Shown here one piece after another: positions 16,419 through 25,848 of a stretch of 64,000 bases of DNA (positions are counted from its first letter, which is position 1; each line of letters begins with the position of its first letter). Source of the stretch: Clostridium_AM sp963780135. Its GTDB lineage: Bacteria > Bacillota > Clostridia > Clostridiales > Clostridiaceae. Position numbers and translations under genes: made by a program. The notes below the pieces were generated by a model. That model saw only the letters and a program-made list of their open reading frames with translations. It searched no databases and was not told the DNA's origin. Where the stretch lies: assembly GCA_963780135.1 (NCBI GenBank), contig CAWAAR010000003.1, positions 620,001 through 684,000 on the forward strand, in the 5' to 3' direction.

Positions 16419-19067
16419 ATGTCACAAAATAAAGAAATGGCAACTACTTATGATCCTAAGGAATTTGAGGGTAAACTTTATAAAAAGTGGGAAGAAAAAT
16501 CATATTTTACTCCAAAGGTGGATGAAAATAAAAAACCTTATACTATAGTCTTACCACCACCAAATATAACAGGAAAACTTCATTTAGGTCATGCACTAGA
16601 TGATACTATTCAAGATATAATTATAAGAACAAAGAGAATGCAAGGTTACAGTACCCTATGGCTTCCAGGACAGGATCACGCAAGTATAGCTACAGAAGTT
16701 AAAGTTGAAAATGAACTTTTAAAACAAGGTCTTAAGAAAAAAGAAATGGGAAGAGAAGCATTTCTAGAAAAAGTTTGGGACTGGGCTGATGAATATAGAG
16801 GAAGAATAATGGATCAGGTAAAACAGCTTGGATGTTCAGTGGATTCTACAAGAGAATGTTTTACTATGGAAGAAAAGGCGAACAAAGCTGTTAGACACTT
16901 CTTTGTTAAATTATATAATGATGGATTGATTTATCAAGGAAACAGAATAATAAATTGGTGTCCAAAATGTCAAACTGCTATATCAGATGCAGAAATTGAA
17001 TATAGTGAACAAGAAGGACATTTTTGGCATGTTAAATATCCAGTAGTAGGAAGCGATGAGTATTTAGAAATAGCTACTACAAGACCAGAAACTATGCTTG
17101 GAGATACGGCTGTTGCAGTTAATCCTAAAGATGAAAGATATGCTCATTTAGTAGGTAAAACATTAATGCTTCCACTAGTTAATAAAGAAATTCCTATAAT
17201 AGCAGACGACTATGTAGATATGGAATTTGGAACAGGTGCAGTTAAGATCACTCCAGCTCATGATCCTAATGATTATGCAGTTGGTAAGAGACACAACCTT
17301 CCAGAAATAATTGTTATGCATGAAGATGGAAGAATTAATTTCCCTGGAAGTAAATATGATGGAATTGATAGATATGAAGCTAGAAAACTTATAGTTGAAG
17401 ACCTAAAAAACGAAGGTTTCTTAGTTAAAATTAAAGATCATGCTCATAATGTAGGATGTCATGATAGATGTAGTACAACTATTGAACCTATGATTTCAAA
17501 ACAGTGGTTTGTAAAAATGGAATCTTTAGCAAAACCAGCTATAGATGTTGTTAAAACTAAAAAAGTTAAGTTTGTGCCTGAAAGATTTGAAAAGACATAT
17601 TTTAACTGGATGGAAAACATTCAAGATTGGTGTATTTCAAGACAGTTATGGTGGGGGCATAGAATCCCTGTTTGGTATTGCAAGGATTGTGGTGAAGTTA
17701 TTGTAAGTGCAGATGAAGTAACAAAGTGTACTAAATGTGGATCTGATAAATTAGAGCAAGATAAAGATGTACTTGATACATGGTTTAGCTCAGCTTTATG
17801 GCCTTTTTCAACTCTTGGTTGGCCAGAAAAAACACCAGATTTCAAATATTTTTATCCAAATAGTACATTAGTTACAGGATATGATATAATATTTTTCTGG
17901 GTAGCAAGAATGGTATTTTCAGGATTATATTGTGCTGATGATATTCCATTTGAAAATGTATTGATTCATGGAATTGTAAGAGATTCAGAAGGAAGAAAGA
18001 TGTCTAAATCATTGGGAAATGGTGTAGACCCATTGGATGTAATAAATGAGTATGGAGCAGATGCTTTAAGATTTACGCTTATTACAGGTAATGCACCAGG
18101 AAATGATATAAGATATTATCCAGAAAGAGTAGAAGCATCTAGAAATTTTGCAAACAAGATATGGAATGCTTCAAGATTTGTACTTATGAATATAGATGAA
18201 GAAATACTGAATAAGTACAAAGATTGCAAGAATTACAGTGATGCTGATAAATGGATTTTATCTAAAATGAACACTTTGGTAAAAGAGGTAACAGATAATA
18301 TAGAAAAGTTTGAATTAGGTATAGCATCACAAAAGGTTTATGACTTTATTTGGGGTGAATTCTGTGATTGGTATATAGAACTTATTAAGCCAGTAATGTA
18401 TGGTGATGATGAAGAGGCTAAAGGTGTAGCGTTTAATGTTCTAAATAAAGTATTAACTATAAGTTTACAGTTATTGCATCCAGTTATGCCGTTTATAACA
18501 GAAGAAATATATACGCATCTTTATACTGAGTATGAATCAATAGTTATATCAAAATGGCCTGAGTATGATGAAGCTCTTAATAATGAAAAAGCTGAAAAAG
18601 ACATGGAGTATGTAATTGAAGCTATTAAATCATTAAGAAATGTAAGGACAGAAATGAATGTACCTCCATCAAGAAAAGCTAAGATAATGGCTTATGTAAC
18701 AGAAAATGAGGCATTAGAAGCATTTAAAAACGGAGAAAGTTACTTCCAGAAACTTGCTTCAGCAAGTACAGTAGATTTTGTAAATACTAAGGACGATGTG
18801 CCAGAAAATGTAGTTTCTGTAGTTACAAGAGGAGCAGAAATGTTTATGCCTCTACTTGATTTAGTAGACCTTGAAAAAGAGCTTGAAAGGTTAAACAAAG
18901 AAAAACAGAAATTAGAAAATGAAATAGACAGAGTAGAAAAGAAACTTGCTAATGAAAAATTTGTATCAAAAGCACCTGAAGCAGTAGTTAATGAAGAAAA
19001 AGCTAAAGGTGAAAAATATAAGGAAATGCTTCAATCTGTGATTCAAAGATTAGAAGGATTAAAATAA
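16419..19067 (+). CDS. valS: valyl-tRNA synthetase
   Basis: An 882-aa class I aminoacyl-tRNA synthetase that charges tRNA-Val. HLGH (HIGH motif) is at residues 55-58. An editing (CP1) domain contains TTRPETMLGDTAVAV. Zn-binding-like cysteine pairs are present, KMSKS lies near residue 526, and a C-terminal coiled coil (LEKELERLNKEKQKLENE) is typical of ValRS. The ATG at 16419 has AAGGAGG eight bases upstream. It is controlled by the upstream T-box and ends in a strong terminator. Confidence 0.97.
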   Translation: MSQNKEMATTYDPKEFEGKLYKKWEEKSYFTPKVDENKKPYTIVLPPPNITGKLHLGHALDDTIQDIIIRTKRMQGYSTLWLPGQDHASIATEVKVENELLKQGLKKKEMGREAFLEKVWDWADEYRGRIMDQVKQLGCSVDSTRECFTMEEKANKAVRHFFVKLYNDGLIYQGNRIINWCPKCQTAISDAEIEYSEQEGHFWHVKYPVVGSDEYLEIATTRPETMLGDTAVAVNPKDERYAHLVGKTLMLPLVNKEIPIIADDYVDMEFGTGAVKITPAHDPNDYAVGKRHNLPEIIVMHEDGRINFPGSKYDGIDRYEARKLIVEDLKNEGFLVKIKDHAHNVGCHDRCSTTIEPMISKQWFVKMESLAKPAIDVVKTKKVKFVPERFEKTYFNWMENIQDWCISRQLWWGHRIPVWYCKDCGEVIVSADEVTKCTKCGSDKLEQDKDVLDTWFSSALWPFSTLGWPEKTPDFKYFYPNSTLVTGYDIIFFWVARMVFSGLYCADDIPFENVLIHGIVRDSEGRKMSKSLGNGVDPLDVINEYGADALRFTLITGNAPGNDIRYYPERVEASRNFANKIWNASRFVLMNIDEEILNKYKDCKNYSDADKWILSKMNTLVKEVTDNIEKFELGIASQKVYDFIWGEFCDWYIELIKPVMYGDDEEAKGVAFNVLNKVLTISLQLLHPVMPFITEEIYTHLYTEYESIVISKWPEYDEALNNEKAEKDMEYVIEAIKSLRNVRTEMNVPPSRKAKIMAYVTENEALEAFKNGESYFQKLASASTVDFVNTKDDVPENVVSVVTRGAEMFMPLLDLVDLEKELERLNKEKQKLENEIDRVEKKLANEKFVSKAPEAVVNEEKAKGEKYKEMLQSVIQRLEGLK

Positions 19068-19075
19068 AAATTATC

Positions 19076-19119
19076 ATGGCGTTAATGGTATAAGTTATCA
19101 TTAGCGCCATTTGTTTTTT
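19076..19119 (+). terminator. valS terminator
   Basis: ATGGCGTTAATG (19076-19087) pairs with CATTAGCGCCAT (19099-19110), with one G-T pair, followed by TTGTTTTTT. Confidence 0.88.
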
Positions 19120-19199
19120 ATAATTATCTAGTGTAAAATTAAATGGAATAACTTTAGAATCATAGTCAAAATAAATATAAAATGTGGGGATGTTAAATT

Positions 19200-20537
19200 A
19201 TGAATTATGAAGAAACTATAAGCTATATAAATAATACAGCTAAATTTGGTAGTAATTTAGGATTAGGTAGAACAGAAAAAATATTAGAGTTTTTAGGAAA
19301 TCCACATAAAAAAATAAAATCTATACATATAGCTGGAACTAATGGAAAAGGTTCTACTACAGCTATGATTACAAAAGTATTAATAGAATCAGGCTTTAAA
19401 GTGGGAATGTATACTTCTCCTTATCTTGAAGAATTTGAAGAACGAATTCAAATAGATGGTAATAATATATCTAAAAAAGCTTTAAGCGAAGCAGTTACAG
19501 AAGTGTCTAAAGCAGTAGATAAAGTTATAGAATTAGGGCATGATCATCCTACTGAATTTGAAATAATTACTTGCACTATGTTTTACTATTTTTACAAAGA
19601 AAAAGTGGATTTTGCATTAATTGAAGTAGGTTTGGGTGGAAGGTTAGATTCTACAAATGTAATGCAGCCTTATTCTAAAGATACTCAAGGAGGAGTTATA
19701 GCTAGCATAATTGTATCTATAAGCAGGGACCATATGAATATACTAGGTGATACTATAGAAAAAATTGCTTATGAAAAGGCTGGAATAATAAAAAATGAAG
19801 TTCCAGTAATTATGTATCCTCAAGAAAAATCTGTAGAGCATGTAATAGAGAAAGTCTGCAAAGAAAAAGAAACAAATTTAATAAAAGTTCCATTAAATTG
19901 TGTACAATATGTGGAAAATAAAAAAATAAATAATAATAGTAGTGAATATGTTCAGAAGTTGAAAATCGAAACTTTTAACAATAAGTATAGTATAGAATTA
20001 TCTTTATTAGGTAAACATCAAATGTTAAATTGTGCAACAGCAATTTTTGCTATAGAAGAAATTATAAAACAAGGTTTTAATATAAAGTTAGAGCATATAC
20101 TAAACGCATTAAAAAAAGTTAAATGGATTGGAAGACTTGAAGTAATGAAGAATAAACCTTTAGTTGTAATAGATGGAGCTCACAATATAGATGGAATTAC
20201 AAAATTAAAAGAAAATATAGATATCTATTTTAAATATAAAAAAATGATTTTAATTCTCGGCATATTAGCTGATAAGGAAGTAGAAGAAATGGTAAAAGTC
20301 ATAGTTCCTATGGCAGAAAGAGTTATAGCTGTAACACCTAATAGCTGCAGGGCTGAAAATGCAGAGGAACTAGAACAGGTAATTAGAAAATATAATGATA
20401 AATGTGAGTGGAAAGAAAGCTATGAAGAAGCTTATAAAACAGCATTATCATATTCAGAAGAAGAAGATATTTTATTAGTATCAGGTTCTTTATATATGAT
20501 AGGAGATATGAGAAAAATTATTAGAAAAAGTAAATAG
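19200..20537 (+). CDS. folC: folylpolyglutamate synthase / dihydrofolate synthase
   Basis: A 445-aa Mur-ligase-related enzyme that adds glutamate to folates. The P-loop GTNGKGS is at residues 46-52. Further marks are the central VGLGGRLDSTN and the C-terminal VVIDGAHNIDGI. The ribosome-binding site (GGGGA) is weak and about ten bases upstream. The gene stands alone, and its terminator is shared with the converging TSCPD gene. Confidence 0.93.
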   Translation: MNYEETISYINNTAKFGSNLGLGRTEKILEFLGNPHKKIKSIHIAGTNGKGSTTAMITKVLIESGFKVGMYTSPYLEEFEERIQIDGNNISKKALSEAVTEVSKAVDKVIELGHDHPTEFEIITCTMFYYFYKEKVDFALIEVGLGGRLDSTNVMQPYSKDTQGGVIASIIVSISRDHMNILGDTIEKIAYEKAGIIKNEVPVIMYPQEKSVEHVIEKVCKEKETNLIKVPLNCVQYVENKKINNNSSEYVQKLKIETFNNKYSIELSLLGKHQMLNCATAIFAIEEIIKQGFNIKLEHILNALKKVKWIGRLEVMKNKPLVVIDGAHNIDGITKLKENIDIYFKYKKMILILGILADKEVEEMVKVIVPMAERVIAVTPNSCRAENAEELEQVIRKYNDKCEWKESYEEAYKTALSYSEEEDILLVSGSLYMIGDMRKIIRKSK

Positions 20538-20557
20538 TTTAAATTGATAAAACAAGG

Positions 20558-20600
20558 AAAATGCTACGATTCTCAAATTGAGGAAGCGTAGCATTTTTTT
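20558..20600. terminator. terminator between folC and the TSCPD gene
   Basis: AAAATGCTACG (20558-20568) pairs with CGTAGCATTTT (20587-20597). Inner pairs extend the stem and a long T run follows. Confidence 0.88.
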
Positions 20601-20617
20601 TAAACTTTGAAAGTTCA

Positions 20618-20860
20618 TTAAGATATTGCCTTTTGTAATGCACTTGCAAGTTGGTCAGGACAAGAAGTATCTTTTCCACTACAAGTAATCCCTTTTAACT
20701 TTTTTATAGCATCATTAACATCCATACCTTCTATAAGAGTTGACACTCCTTTAAGATTGCCGTTACATCCTCCAGTAAAAGATACATTGGACACTTTATT
20801 GTTAACTATGTCAAAGTTTATTTCACTTGAACAAACACCTTTTGTTAAATAGTTGTACAT
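20618..20860 (-). CDS. TSCPD domain-containing small protein
   Basis: An 80-aa protein that is almost entirely a TSCPD domain, as in the TIGR03905 family. It has the conserved GGCNGNLKGVSTLIEG and CSGKDTSCPDQLASAL, with cysteines that may bind metal or nucleotide. The ATG at 20860 is chosen because the protein then has the family length and AGGATGG precedes it; the frame stays open upstream as a hydrophobic artefact. The function of the stand-alone domain is not known. Confidence 0.8.
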   Translation of the reverse strand: MYNYLTKGVCSSEINFDIVNNKVSNVSFTGGCNGNLKGVSTLIEGMDVNDAIKKLKGITCSGKDTSCPDQLASALQKAIS

Positions 20861-20998
20861 AAATATCACCATCCTATTAAAAATTTTAAGCAACAAAAAT
20901 ATTATATATAATATTAGAATATTACTCAATATAAATAATTAAAAAAATATAGCCATTTCAATAAATATTCATATTATATTTGTAAGGGGGTGATAAAT

Positions 20999-21886
20999 TT
21001 GAACTATCTATATGTATGTAATACTTCTTCTGATTCTATTTCTAAAGTGAATTTAAATGAATTTAAAGAAGAAAGTAAAATATTTTTAAAGTCATATAAC
21101 AGAAATGATAGAATTGGTCCTCATGGTATATCTTTAAATAACAATAGGATAATAGTAGCTAATAATTATAGCAATACTGTGTCAATTTTAAACATGGAAA
21201 AAGGAGTTGAAGAAAGTAATTACTATATAGGAGTACATTGTAACGATGTAGTAGTGTTTCAAAATAATGCTTATATAATATGTGGTGATCTTAATAATTT
21301 AATAGTTTTCAACTTAGATAAAAATGAAATAAGTGCAGAGATACCCTGTGGTAATTTGCCGCATAGCATATGCTTAAATAAAGAAAAAAAACTTTTATTA
21401 ATCTCTAATATGCAAGAGGATAGTATAACCTTAATTGATTGTGTTAACAATGAAAGTATAAAAAACATAAGAGTAGGAGCATATCCTACTAAAGCATTGT
21501 TTACTGTGGATGGAAATTATGCTGTTATATGTGAAAGTAATATAGGTGCTGATTTTAGAGGAAGTATAGCTATAATGTCCTTAAAAAATTATAAGATTAT
21601 AAGTAGAATAACAGTAGGAAATTCCCCAGTAGATATGTTCTGTAATGAAAGGTTTTGTTTTGTATCAAACTTTGGCGATGGGACTATAAGTGTTATAGAC
21701 GTAAACTGTTATAGAGAAGATAAAAATATAATAGTAGGAGGAATGCCTAGAGGAATAATAAAATATGGAGACAGTGTTTATATAGGTGACAATTATAATA
21801 ACCTATTAATAAAATTAAATATAATGAATGAAGAGAAAAAATATATACCTATAGGTGGAGAACCTACAGGTATGCTTATAATATAA
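20999..21886 (+). CDS. YVTN/YncE-type beta-propeller protein
   Basis: A 295-aa protein made of repeated beta-propeller blades with motifs such as VANNYSNTVSILN, ISNMQEDSITLID and VSNFGDGTISVID. It has no signal peptide and begins directly with the first blade. The start is TTG at 20999 with AAGGGGGTG six bases upstream; a GTG at 20990 overlaps that site. It ends seven bases before the converging DUF4364 gene, leaving no room for a terminator. Its ligand is unknown. Confidence 0.8.
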   Translation: MNYLYVCNTSSDSISKVNLNEFKEESKIFLKSYNRNDRIGPHGISLNNNRIIVANNYSNTVSILNMEKGVEESNYYIGVHCNDVVVFQNNAYIICGDLNNLIVFNLDKNEISAEIPCGNLPHSICLNKEKKLLLISNMQEDSITLIDCVNNESIKNIRVGAYPTKALFTVDGNYAVICESNIGADFRGSIAIMSLKNYKIISRITVGNSPVDMFCNERFCFVSNFGDGTISVIDVNCYREDKNIIVGGMPRGIIKYGDSVYIGDNYNNLLIKLNIMNEEKKYIPIGGEPTGMLII

Positions 21887-21893
21887 AATAATA

Positions 21894-22421
21894 TTAGTCG
21901 TTTATAAGTAGTTGAATTATTTTATTATATAGCTCAGAAGAATCGTTTTTCCATTTATGACATAAATCTCTAGCATCTTTGTTAGATCCTACATTAAGTT
22001 TGATATCTATAAGTATAGAATCATTTTCTAAAGCTTTTAGATTTACAATAAAATTTCCTTTGTTTTCAATAGTATAATCAGCAGTTACAGTGACTTCTTT
22101 TTTTATATTATTTATTTTTTCACTTAAATAGTCATCTACAGCTTTCATTTTATCTTCAGATATTCTGTTTTCAAATAAAGATAAAACTCTAATTCCTTTT
22201 TCTGTAATTACAAATCTATGATTACCTGTTTCATCTGTGTACTTTAAAAAATTAGAGGAAAGTAGTTCGGTTAAATATTGCTGAAGAGTGAAATAATTTA
22301 TAAAATTATTTTCTAAAATAATTTGTGTTATCTGATTATTAGAAACAGGGAATTTGATTTTTTTAAATATAAAAAGTAATAGAAGTTTATTTTCCGCTAA
22401 TTCTAAAGTATCTTCAAACAT
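21894..22421 (-). CDS. DUF4364 family protein, winged-helix-like
   Basis: A 175-aa protein resembling DUF4364, a clostridial family with an N-terminal winged-helix-like half (residues about 1-85, including FTLQQYLTELLSSNFLKYT and HRFVITEKGIRVLSLFE) and a beta-rich C-terminal half. It probably regulates transcription, but no target is known. It is divergent from pdaB. Confidence 0.8.
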   Translation of the reverse strand: MFEDTLELAENKLLLLFIFKKIKFPVSNNQITQIILENNFINYFTLQQYLTELLSSNFLKYTDETGNHRFVITEKGIRVLSLFENRISEDKMKAVDDYLSEKINNIKKEVTVTADYTIENKGNFIVNLKALENDSILIDIKLNVGSNKDARDLCHKWKNDSSELYNKIIQLLIND

Positions 22422-22629
22422 GTCTGTCCTCCTAATATAAATTAATGATCTTGTATCAACTATATTGTATATTATAACATAAAATATATGAAAATAAATA
22501 AAGCATTAAAAATACTTAAATGTTTTATTTTATACTATAAGATATTATAACTTTAGTAAATTTATGTAATATTTATCTATAAAAAATACTATATAAAATT
22601 ATGAGAGTAAATTATTTTGGAGGGTAAAA

Positions 22630-23382
22630 TTGAAAGCTAAATTAATAAAAAAGATTTTTTTTACAATGTTATTACTTAGTATAGCGGTGCTGGGATCTAC
22701 TTTTTATAACAATAGAGAAAAAGGTGTATTTAGTAATATAAATAGAAAATTGCCAATATACTGTGTGGATACAAAAGATAAAAGAATTTCAATAACGTTT
22801 GATGTAAGTTGGGGTACAGATAATACAGATAAAATTTTGGAAATATTAGATAAGTATAATGTAAAAGCTACTTTCTTTTTAGTTGGAGGATGGGTAGATC
22901 AATATCCAGAAAAAGTTAAGCTTATTCATGAAAAAGGACATGAAATAGGAAATCATTCAGATAGGCATCCTGATATGACTAAAATTTCAAAAGATAAAAT
23001 TATACAAGAAATAGACATTAATGATTCTAAAATAAGAAAGCTTACTGGAGAGGGTACAAAACTTTTTAGATGTCCAGAAGGCTCATATAATGATTTAGTT
23101 ATACAAACTGTAAAAGACACAGGTCATTATTGTATTCAATGGGATGTAGATAGTATAGATTGGAGAGAAGAAGGGGCTGATTTGGAATATAACAGAGTAA
23201 TAAAAAAAACAAAGGATGGATCTATTATATTATTTCACAATAATGCAAAGTATACACCAGATAACTTATCCAAAATTATTGAAAAGTTGAAAAACGAAGG
23301 ATATCAATTTGTTAAAGTTGGAGATTTAATTTATAAACAGGACTATAAGATAGATTATGAGGGCAAACAAGTACTAGATTAA
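22630..23382 (+). CDS. pdaB: PdaB-like sporulation polysaccharide deacetylase
   Basis: A 250-aa membrane-anchored NodB-type deacetylase, with an N-terminal hydrophobic segment at residues 8-24. The motif TFDVSWG (Asp58), in place of the usual TFDDG, is typical of the PdaB group, as is WDVDSIDW. Metal-site HSDRHPD (His109, His113), RCPEGS and LFHNN are present. PdaB is needed for spore maintenance or late spore development in Bacillus. The start is TTG with GGAGGG upstream. Confidence 0.9.
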   Translation: MKAKLIKKIFFTMLLLSIAVLGSTFYNNREKGVFSNINRKLPIYCVDTKDKRISITFDVSWGTDNTDKILEILDKYNVKATFFLVGGWVDQYPEKVKLIHEKGHEIGNHSDRHPDMTKISKDKIIQEIDINDSKIRKLTGEGTKLFRCPEGSYNDLVIQTVKDTGHYCIQWDVDSIDWREEGADLEYNRVIKKTKDGSIILFHNNAKYTPDNLSKIIEKLKNEGYQFVKVGDLIYKQDYKIDYEGKQVLD

Positions 23383-23413
23383 TATAAAAATATAAAGATT
23401 AAATATATCATTA

Positions 23414-23443
23414 TTGAAACTAAGGTCAAATTTGTATTATAAT
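23414..23443 (+). promoter_or_regulatory. promoter upstream of the 168-aa unknown gene
   Basis: TTGAAA (23414-23419), 18 bases, then TATAAT (23438-23443). The leader that follows carries an orphan AAAGGAGG near 23467 with no sizeable ORF after it, and an AAAGTTAT/ATAACTTT hairpin around 23505-23532. Confidence 0.6.
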
Positions 23444-23560
23444 GGAAATATAACTACAAATCTTAAAAGGAGGAAATTTTAAGAAACTAATGAAATAGAA
23501 TAAAAAGTTATCTCTTGTTTAAAATAACTTTAAATAGTTATAAATTAAGGAGGTAACAAA

Positions 23561-24067
23561 ATGAATACTATAGCTAGTATAGGTGCTAATAGAAATTTTA
23601 ATAGTTATTTGTTAAAAATTCTTAGGTTAAAAAAGATGGAATTTAAATTATTTACAAAATGCATTGTATCAGAGGAAAACTATTATGACTATGTAATAAT
23701 AAATGCTAATAATAATATTAAAGATACGCGATTGAAAGGCGGCTATTGTTTTATTAACATGGATCTTATTGAAAATGTAAATGCCCATATTAGTGTACAT
23801 GGAAATATAATAACTTATGGATTAGGTAATAAAAATACAGTTACCTTATCAAGTATAGAAGATAAAAGTAGTTTTGTTTATTGTCTTCAAAGAAATGTTG
23901 ATTATAATGCGCTTAGTATTCTTGAACCTGAAGAAATACCAGTTAATGTAAATTTTGAAAATGATGATGAATTATATGCTGCTATGGTAGGAATTACTAT
24001 AATTCGTCTTCAAGAAAAATGCATAAATAATTTAAATGAAAGTAAAAAAATTACAATTTTAAATTAA
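23561..24067 (+). CDS. conserved-looking protein of unknown function
   Basis: A 168-aa soluble protein with a very good ribosome-binding site (AAGGAGG). I do not recognise a named family with certainty. The middle, with VHGNIITYGLGNKNTVTLSS, resembles a segment seen in Mur-ligase-like proteins, but no P-loop is present. It lies in tandem with the SSB-like gene 90 bases downstream, so a link to DNA metabolism is possible but unproven. Confidence 0.65.
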   Translation: MNTIASIGANRNFNSYLLKILRLKKMEFKLFTKCIVSEENYYDYVIINANNNIKDTRLKGGYCFINMDLIENVNAHISVHGNIITYGLGNKNTVTLSSIEDKSSFVYCLQRNVDYNALSILEPEEIPVNVNFENDDELYAAMVGITIIRLQEKCINNLNESKKITILN

Positions 24068-24156
24068 TTTAATCTTTTATAAGTATATTTTAACTATTTT
24101 GTGAATAATTATATGGTGATAAGATAATTTGAAAACGAAGGGAAAGAGGGGTTATC

Positions 24157-24852
24157 ATGGAAAATTCAATGCTAAATAACAAAATCTATTTAGAGGGAGA
24201 GGTAATTTCCGAGTTACAATTTAGTCATGAAATGTATGGTGAAGGATTTTATACTTTCTATGTGGAGGTTTCCAGATTAAGTGAAGCAAAAGATGCTTTA
24301 TTTATAACTGTATCAGAAAGACTTATAGGTGGAATGGATATTAAAATAGGTTCACAGATTATAGTGGAAGGTCAGTTGAGATCGTATAACAAATTTATGG
24401 ATGGATCAAATAGATTGATATTAACAGTTTTCGCAAGAAATATAGTCTATTGCGAGGAAAAAAGTAAAAATCCTAATCAAATATATTTAGATGGTTTCAT
24501 TTGCAAAGAACCAGTTTATAGGACAACTCCTTTTGGCAGGGAGATTTCAGATATACTTCTTGCAGTGAATAGAGCTTATAATAAGTCAGACTACATACCA
24601 ACTATTGCATGGGGAAGAAATTCTAGATTTTGCAAAGTGCTAAAAGTTGGTGACAATATAAAAGTTTGGGGTAGATTACAAAGCAGAGAATACCAAAAGA
24701 AAGTATCTGATACAGAAACTATTAAAAAAATTGCATATGAAGTATCTATATCTAAAATGGAAAAGGCAACTAAAGACGGTGAAGATGGGGAAATACAGAA
24801 TGAACATGAAAAAGGATCTGATGAAGCTTTGATAGATAAACAAATATCATAA
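24157..24852 (+). CDS. single-stranded DNA-binding-like protein with two OB folds
   Basis: A 231-aa protein made of two tandem OB-fold segments (about residues 8-100 and 108-205), with an acidic, low-complexity C-terminal tail. The second unit (IYLDGFICKEPVYRTTPFGREISDILLAVNR...) has the strand pattern of SSB/PriB proteins. It differs from housekeeping SSB, which has one OB fold and an acidic DDIPF-like tip that is not seen here. It may be a specialised SSB or primosomal protein. Confidence 0.8.
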   Translation: MENSMLNNKIYLEGEVISELQFSHEMYGEGFYTFYVEVSRLSEAKDALFITVSERLIGGMDIKIGSQIIVEGQLRSYNKFMDGSNRLILTVFARNIVYCEEKSKNPNQIYLDGFICKEPVYRTTPFGREISDILLAVNRAYNKSDYIPTIAWGRNSRFCKVLKVGDNIKVWGRLQSREYQKKVSDTETIKKIAYEVSISKMEKATKDGEDGEIQNEHEKGSDEALIDKQIS

Positions 24853-24863
24853 ATATAACTATA

Positions 24864-24912
24864 AAAAATAGACATGAAGGCAATTTTTTAATTGACTTCA
24901 TGTCTATTTTTA
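24864..24912. terminator. shared terminator of the SSB-like gene and dapH
   Basis: AAAAATAGACATGAAG and its complement (ending near 24911) form a 16-bp stem with inner AATT/AATT pairs, with A and T tracts on both sides. Confidence 0.88.
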
Positions 24913-24917
24913 AAAAA

Positions 24918-25628
24918 CTATTTTCTTAAATCTTCTAATAATTGGGTTTTACCTTTAGTTTTATCATCCACTGTTTTAATTATTTTTGCAGGAACACCAG
25001 CAACCACAACGCCAGCAGGTACGTCCTCTACAACAACAGAACCAGCAGCAACTACAGAGCCTTTGCCTATTTTTACGCCCTCTAAAATAACTGCATTAGC
25101 ACCAATTAAAACATCATCATCTATTTCGCAAGGTGATTTGCTTGGTGGTTCAAGCACTCCTGCAACAACAGCTCCTGCACCTAAGTGAACTCCTTTTCCA
25201 AGTTTACCTCTTGCACCAACTACAGCATTCATATCTACCATAGTGCCTTCTCCGATTTCAGCACCTATGTTTATAACAGCGCCCATCATTATAACAGCAT
25301 TTTTATCTATTTTAACTTTATCTCTTATAATAGCACCTGGTTCAATTCTAGCATTTATTTTTGTCACATCAACAAGAGGAATTGCTGAATTTCTTCTGTC
25401 ATATTCTATTTGGAATTTTTTTATTTTATCTTTGTTGTCGTCTAAAAATTTAGAAACTTCTTCTGATTCTCCAAAAAGTACATGGAATCCAGATCCATCA
25501 TAACTTTCTATATTTCCTAAATTACAATCTTTAATGTCACCATCAAGATAAACCTTAACAGGAGTGGATTTTTTTGCTTCTTTTATGTATCTTGCTATTT
25601 CATATGGATCAGTTAAATCATAGCTCAT
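24918..25628 (-). CDS. dapH: tetrahydrodipicolinate N-acetyltransferase
   Basis: A 236-aa left-handed beta-helix acyltransferase of the lysine/diaminopimelate pathway. It acetylates tetrahydrodipicolinate. The N-terminal alpha/beta part (DPYEIARYIKEAKKSTPVKVY) and many hexapeptide repeats (IGAEIGEGTMVDM, LGKGVHLGAGAVVAGVLEPP, IGKGSVVAAGSVV) are typical of DapH. AGGAGGT precedes the start. It is the last intact host gene before the prophage. Confidence 0.93.
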   Translation of the reverse strand: MSYDLTDPYEIARYIKEAKKSTPVKVYLDGDIKDCNLGNIESYDGSGFHVLFGESEEVSKFLDDNKDKIKKFQIEYDRRNSAIPLVDVTKINARIEPGAIIRDKVKIDKNAVIMMGAVINIGAEIGEGTMVDMNAVVGARGKLGKGVHLGAGAVVAGVLEPPSKSPCEIDDDVLIGANAVILEGVKIGKGSVVAAGSVVVEDVPAGVVVAGVPAKIIKTVDDKTKGKTQLLEDLRK

Positions 25629-25776
25629 AAGTATAACCTCCTAAGTTAAATATTATAGTTACTAATATTATTATAATAAATATCTTTTGTCAATTAAAGG
25701 GGCAAAGTATTTTTTAGTAACAAAAATGCAGTAAGTTAAATATTTTAATAGTAGAGTGCTTTTGGAGGTAATGTAA

Positions 25777-25848
25777 TTGGATTATGAAATGAAAGATTGT
25801 ATTGATGCTGGAAGTATATATTGTGCTTGTAAGATGAAAAGGCGATAG
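25777..25848 (+). pseudogene. 5' stub of a host gene cut by prophage insertion
   Basis: TTG at 25777 follows a strong GGAGGTAA site and opens a frame that starts DYEMKDCIDAGSIYCAC and then stops after 23 residues, just inside phage-like sequence. From memory this resembles the N terminus of cysteine-rich clostridial proteins related to NAD/FAD-binding oxidoreductases that begin DYxxKDCIDAGxxYCPC. The likely reading is that the serine integrase used a site in the first codons of this gene, whose remainder would lie beyond the far end of the prophage. Confidence 0.55.

Noticed and set aside
24892..25503. Rightward ORFs rich in Thr, Ala and Pro opposite dapH
   Set aside because: They are antisense shadows of the hexapeptide-repeat codons of dapH; the repeats create the low-complexity composition.
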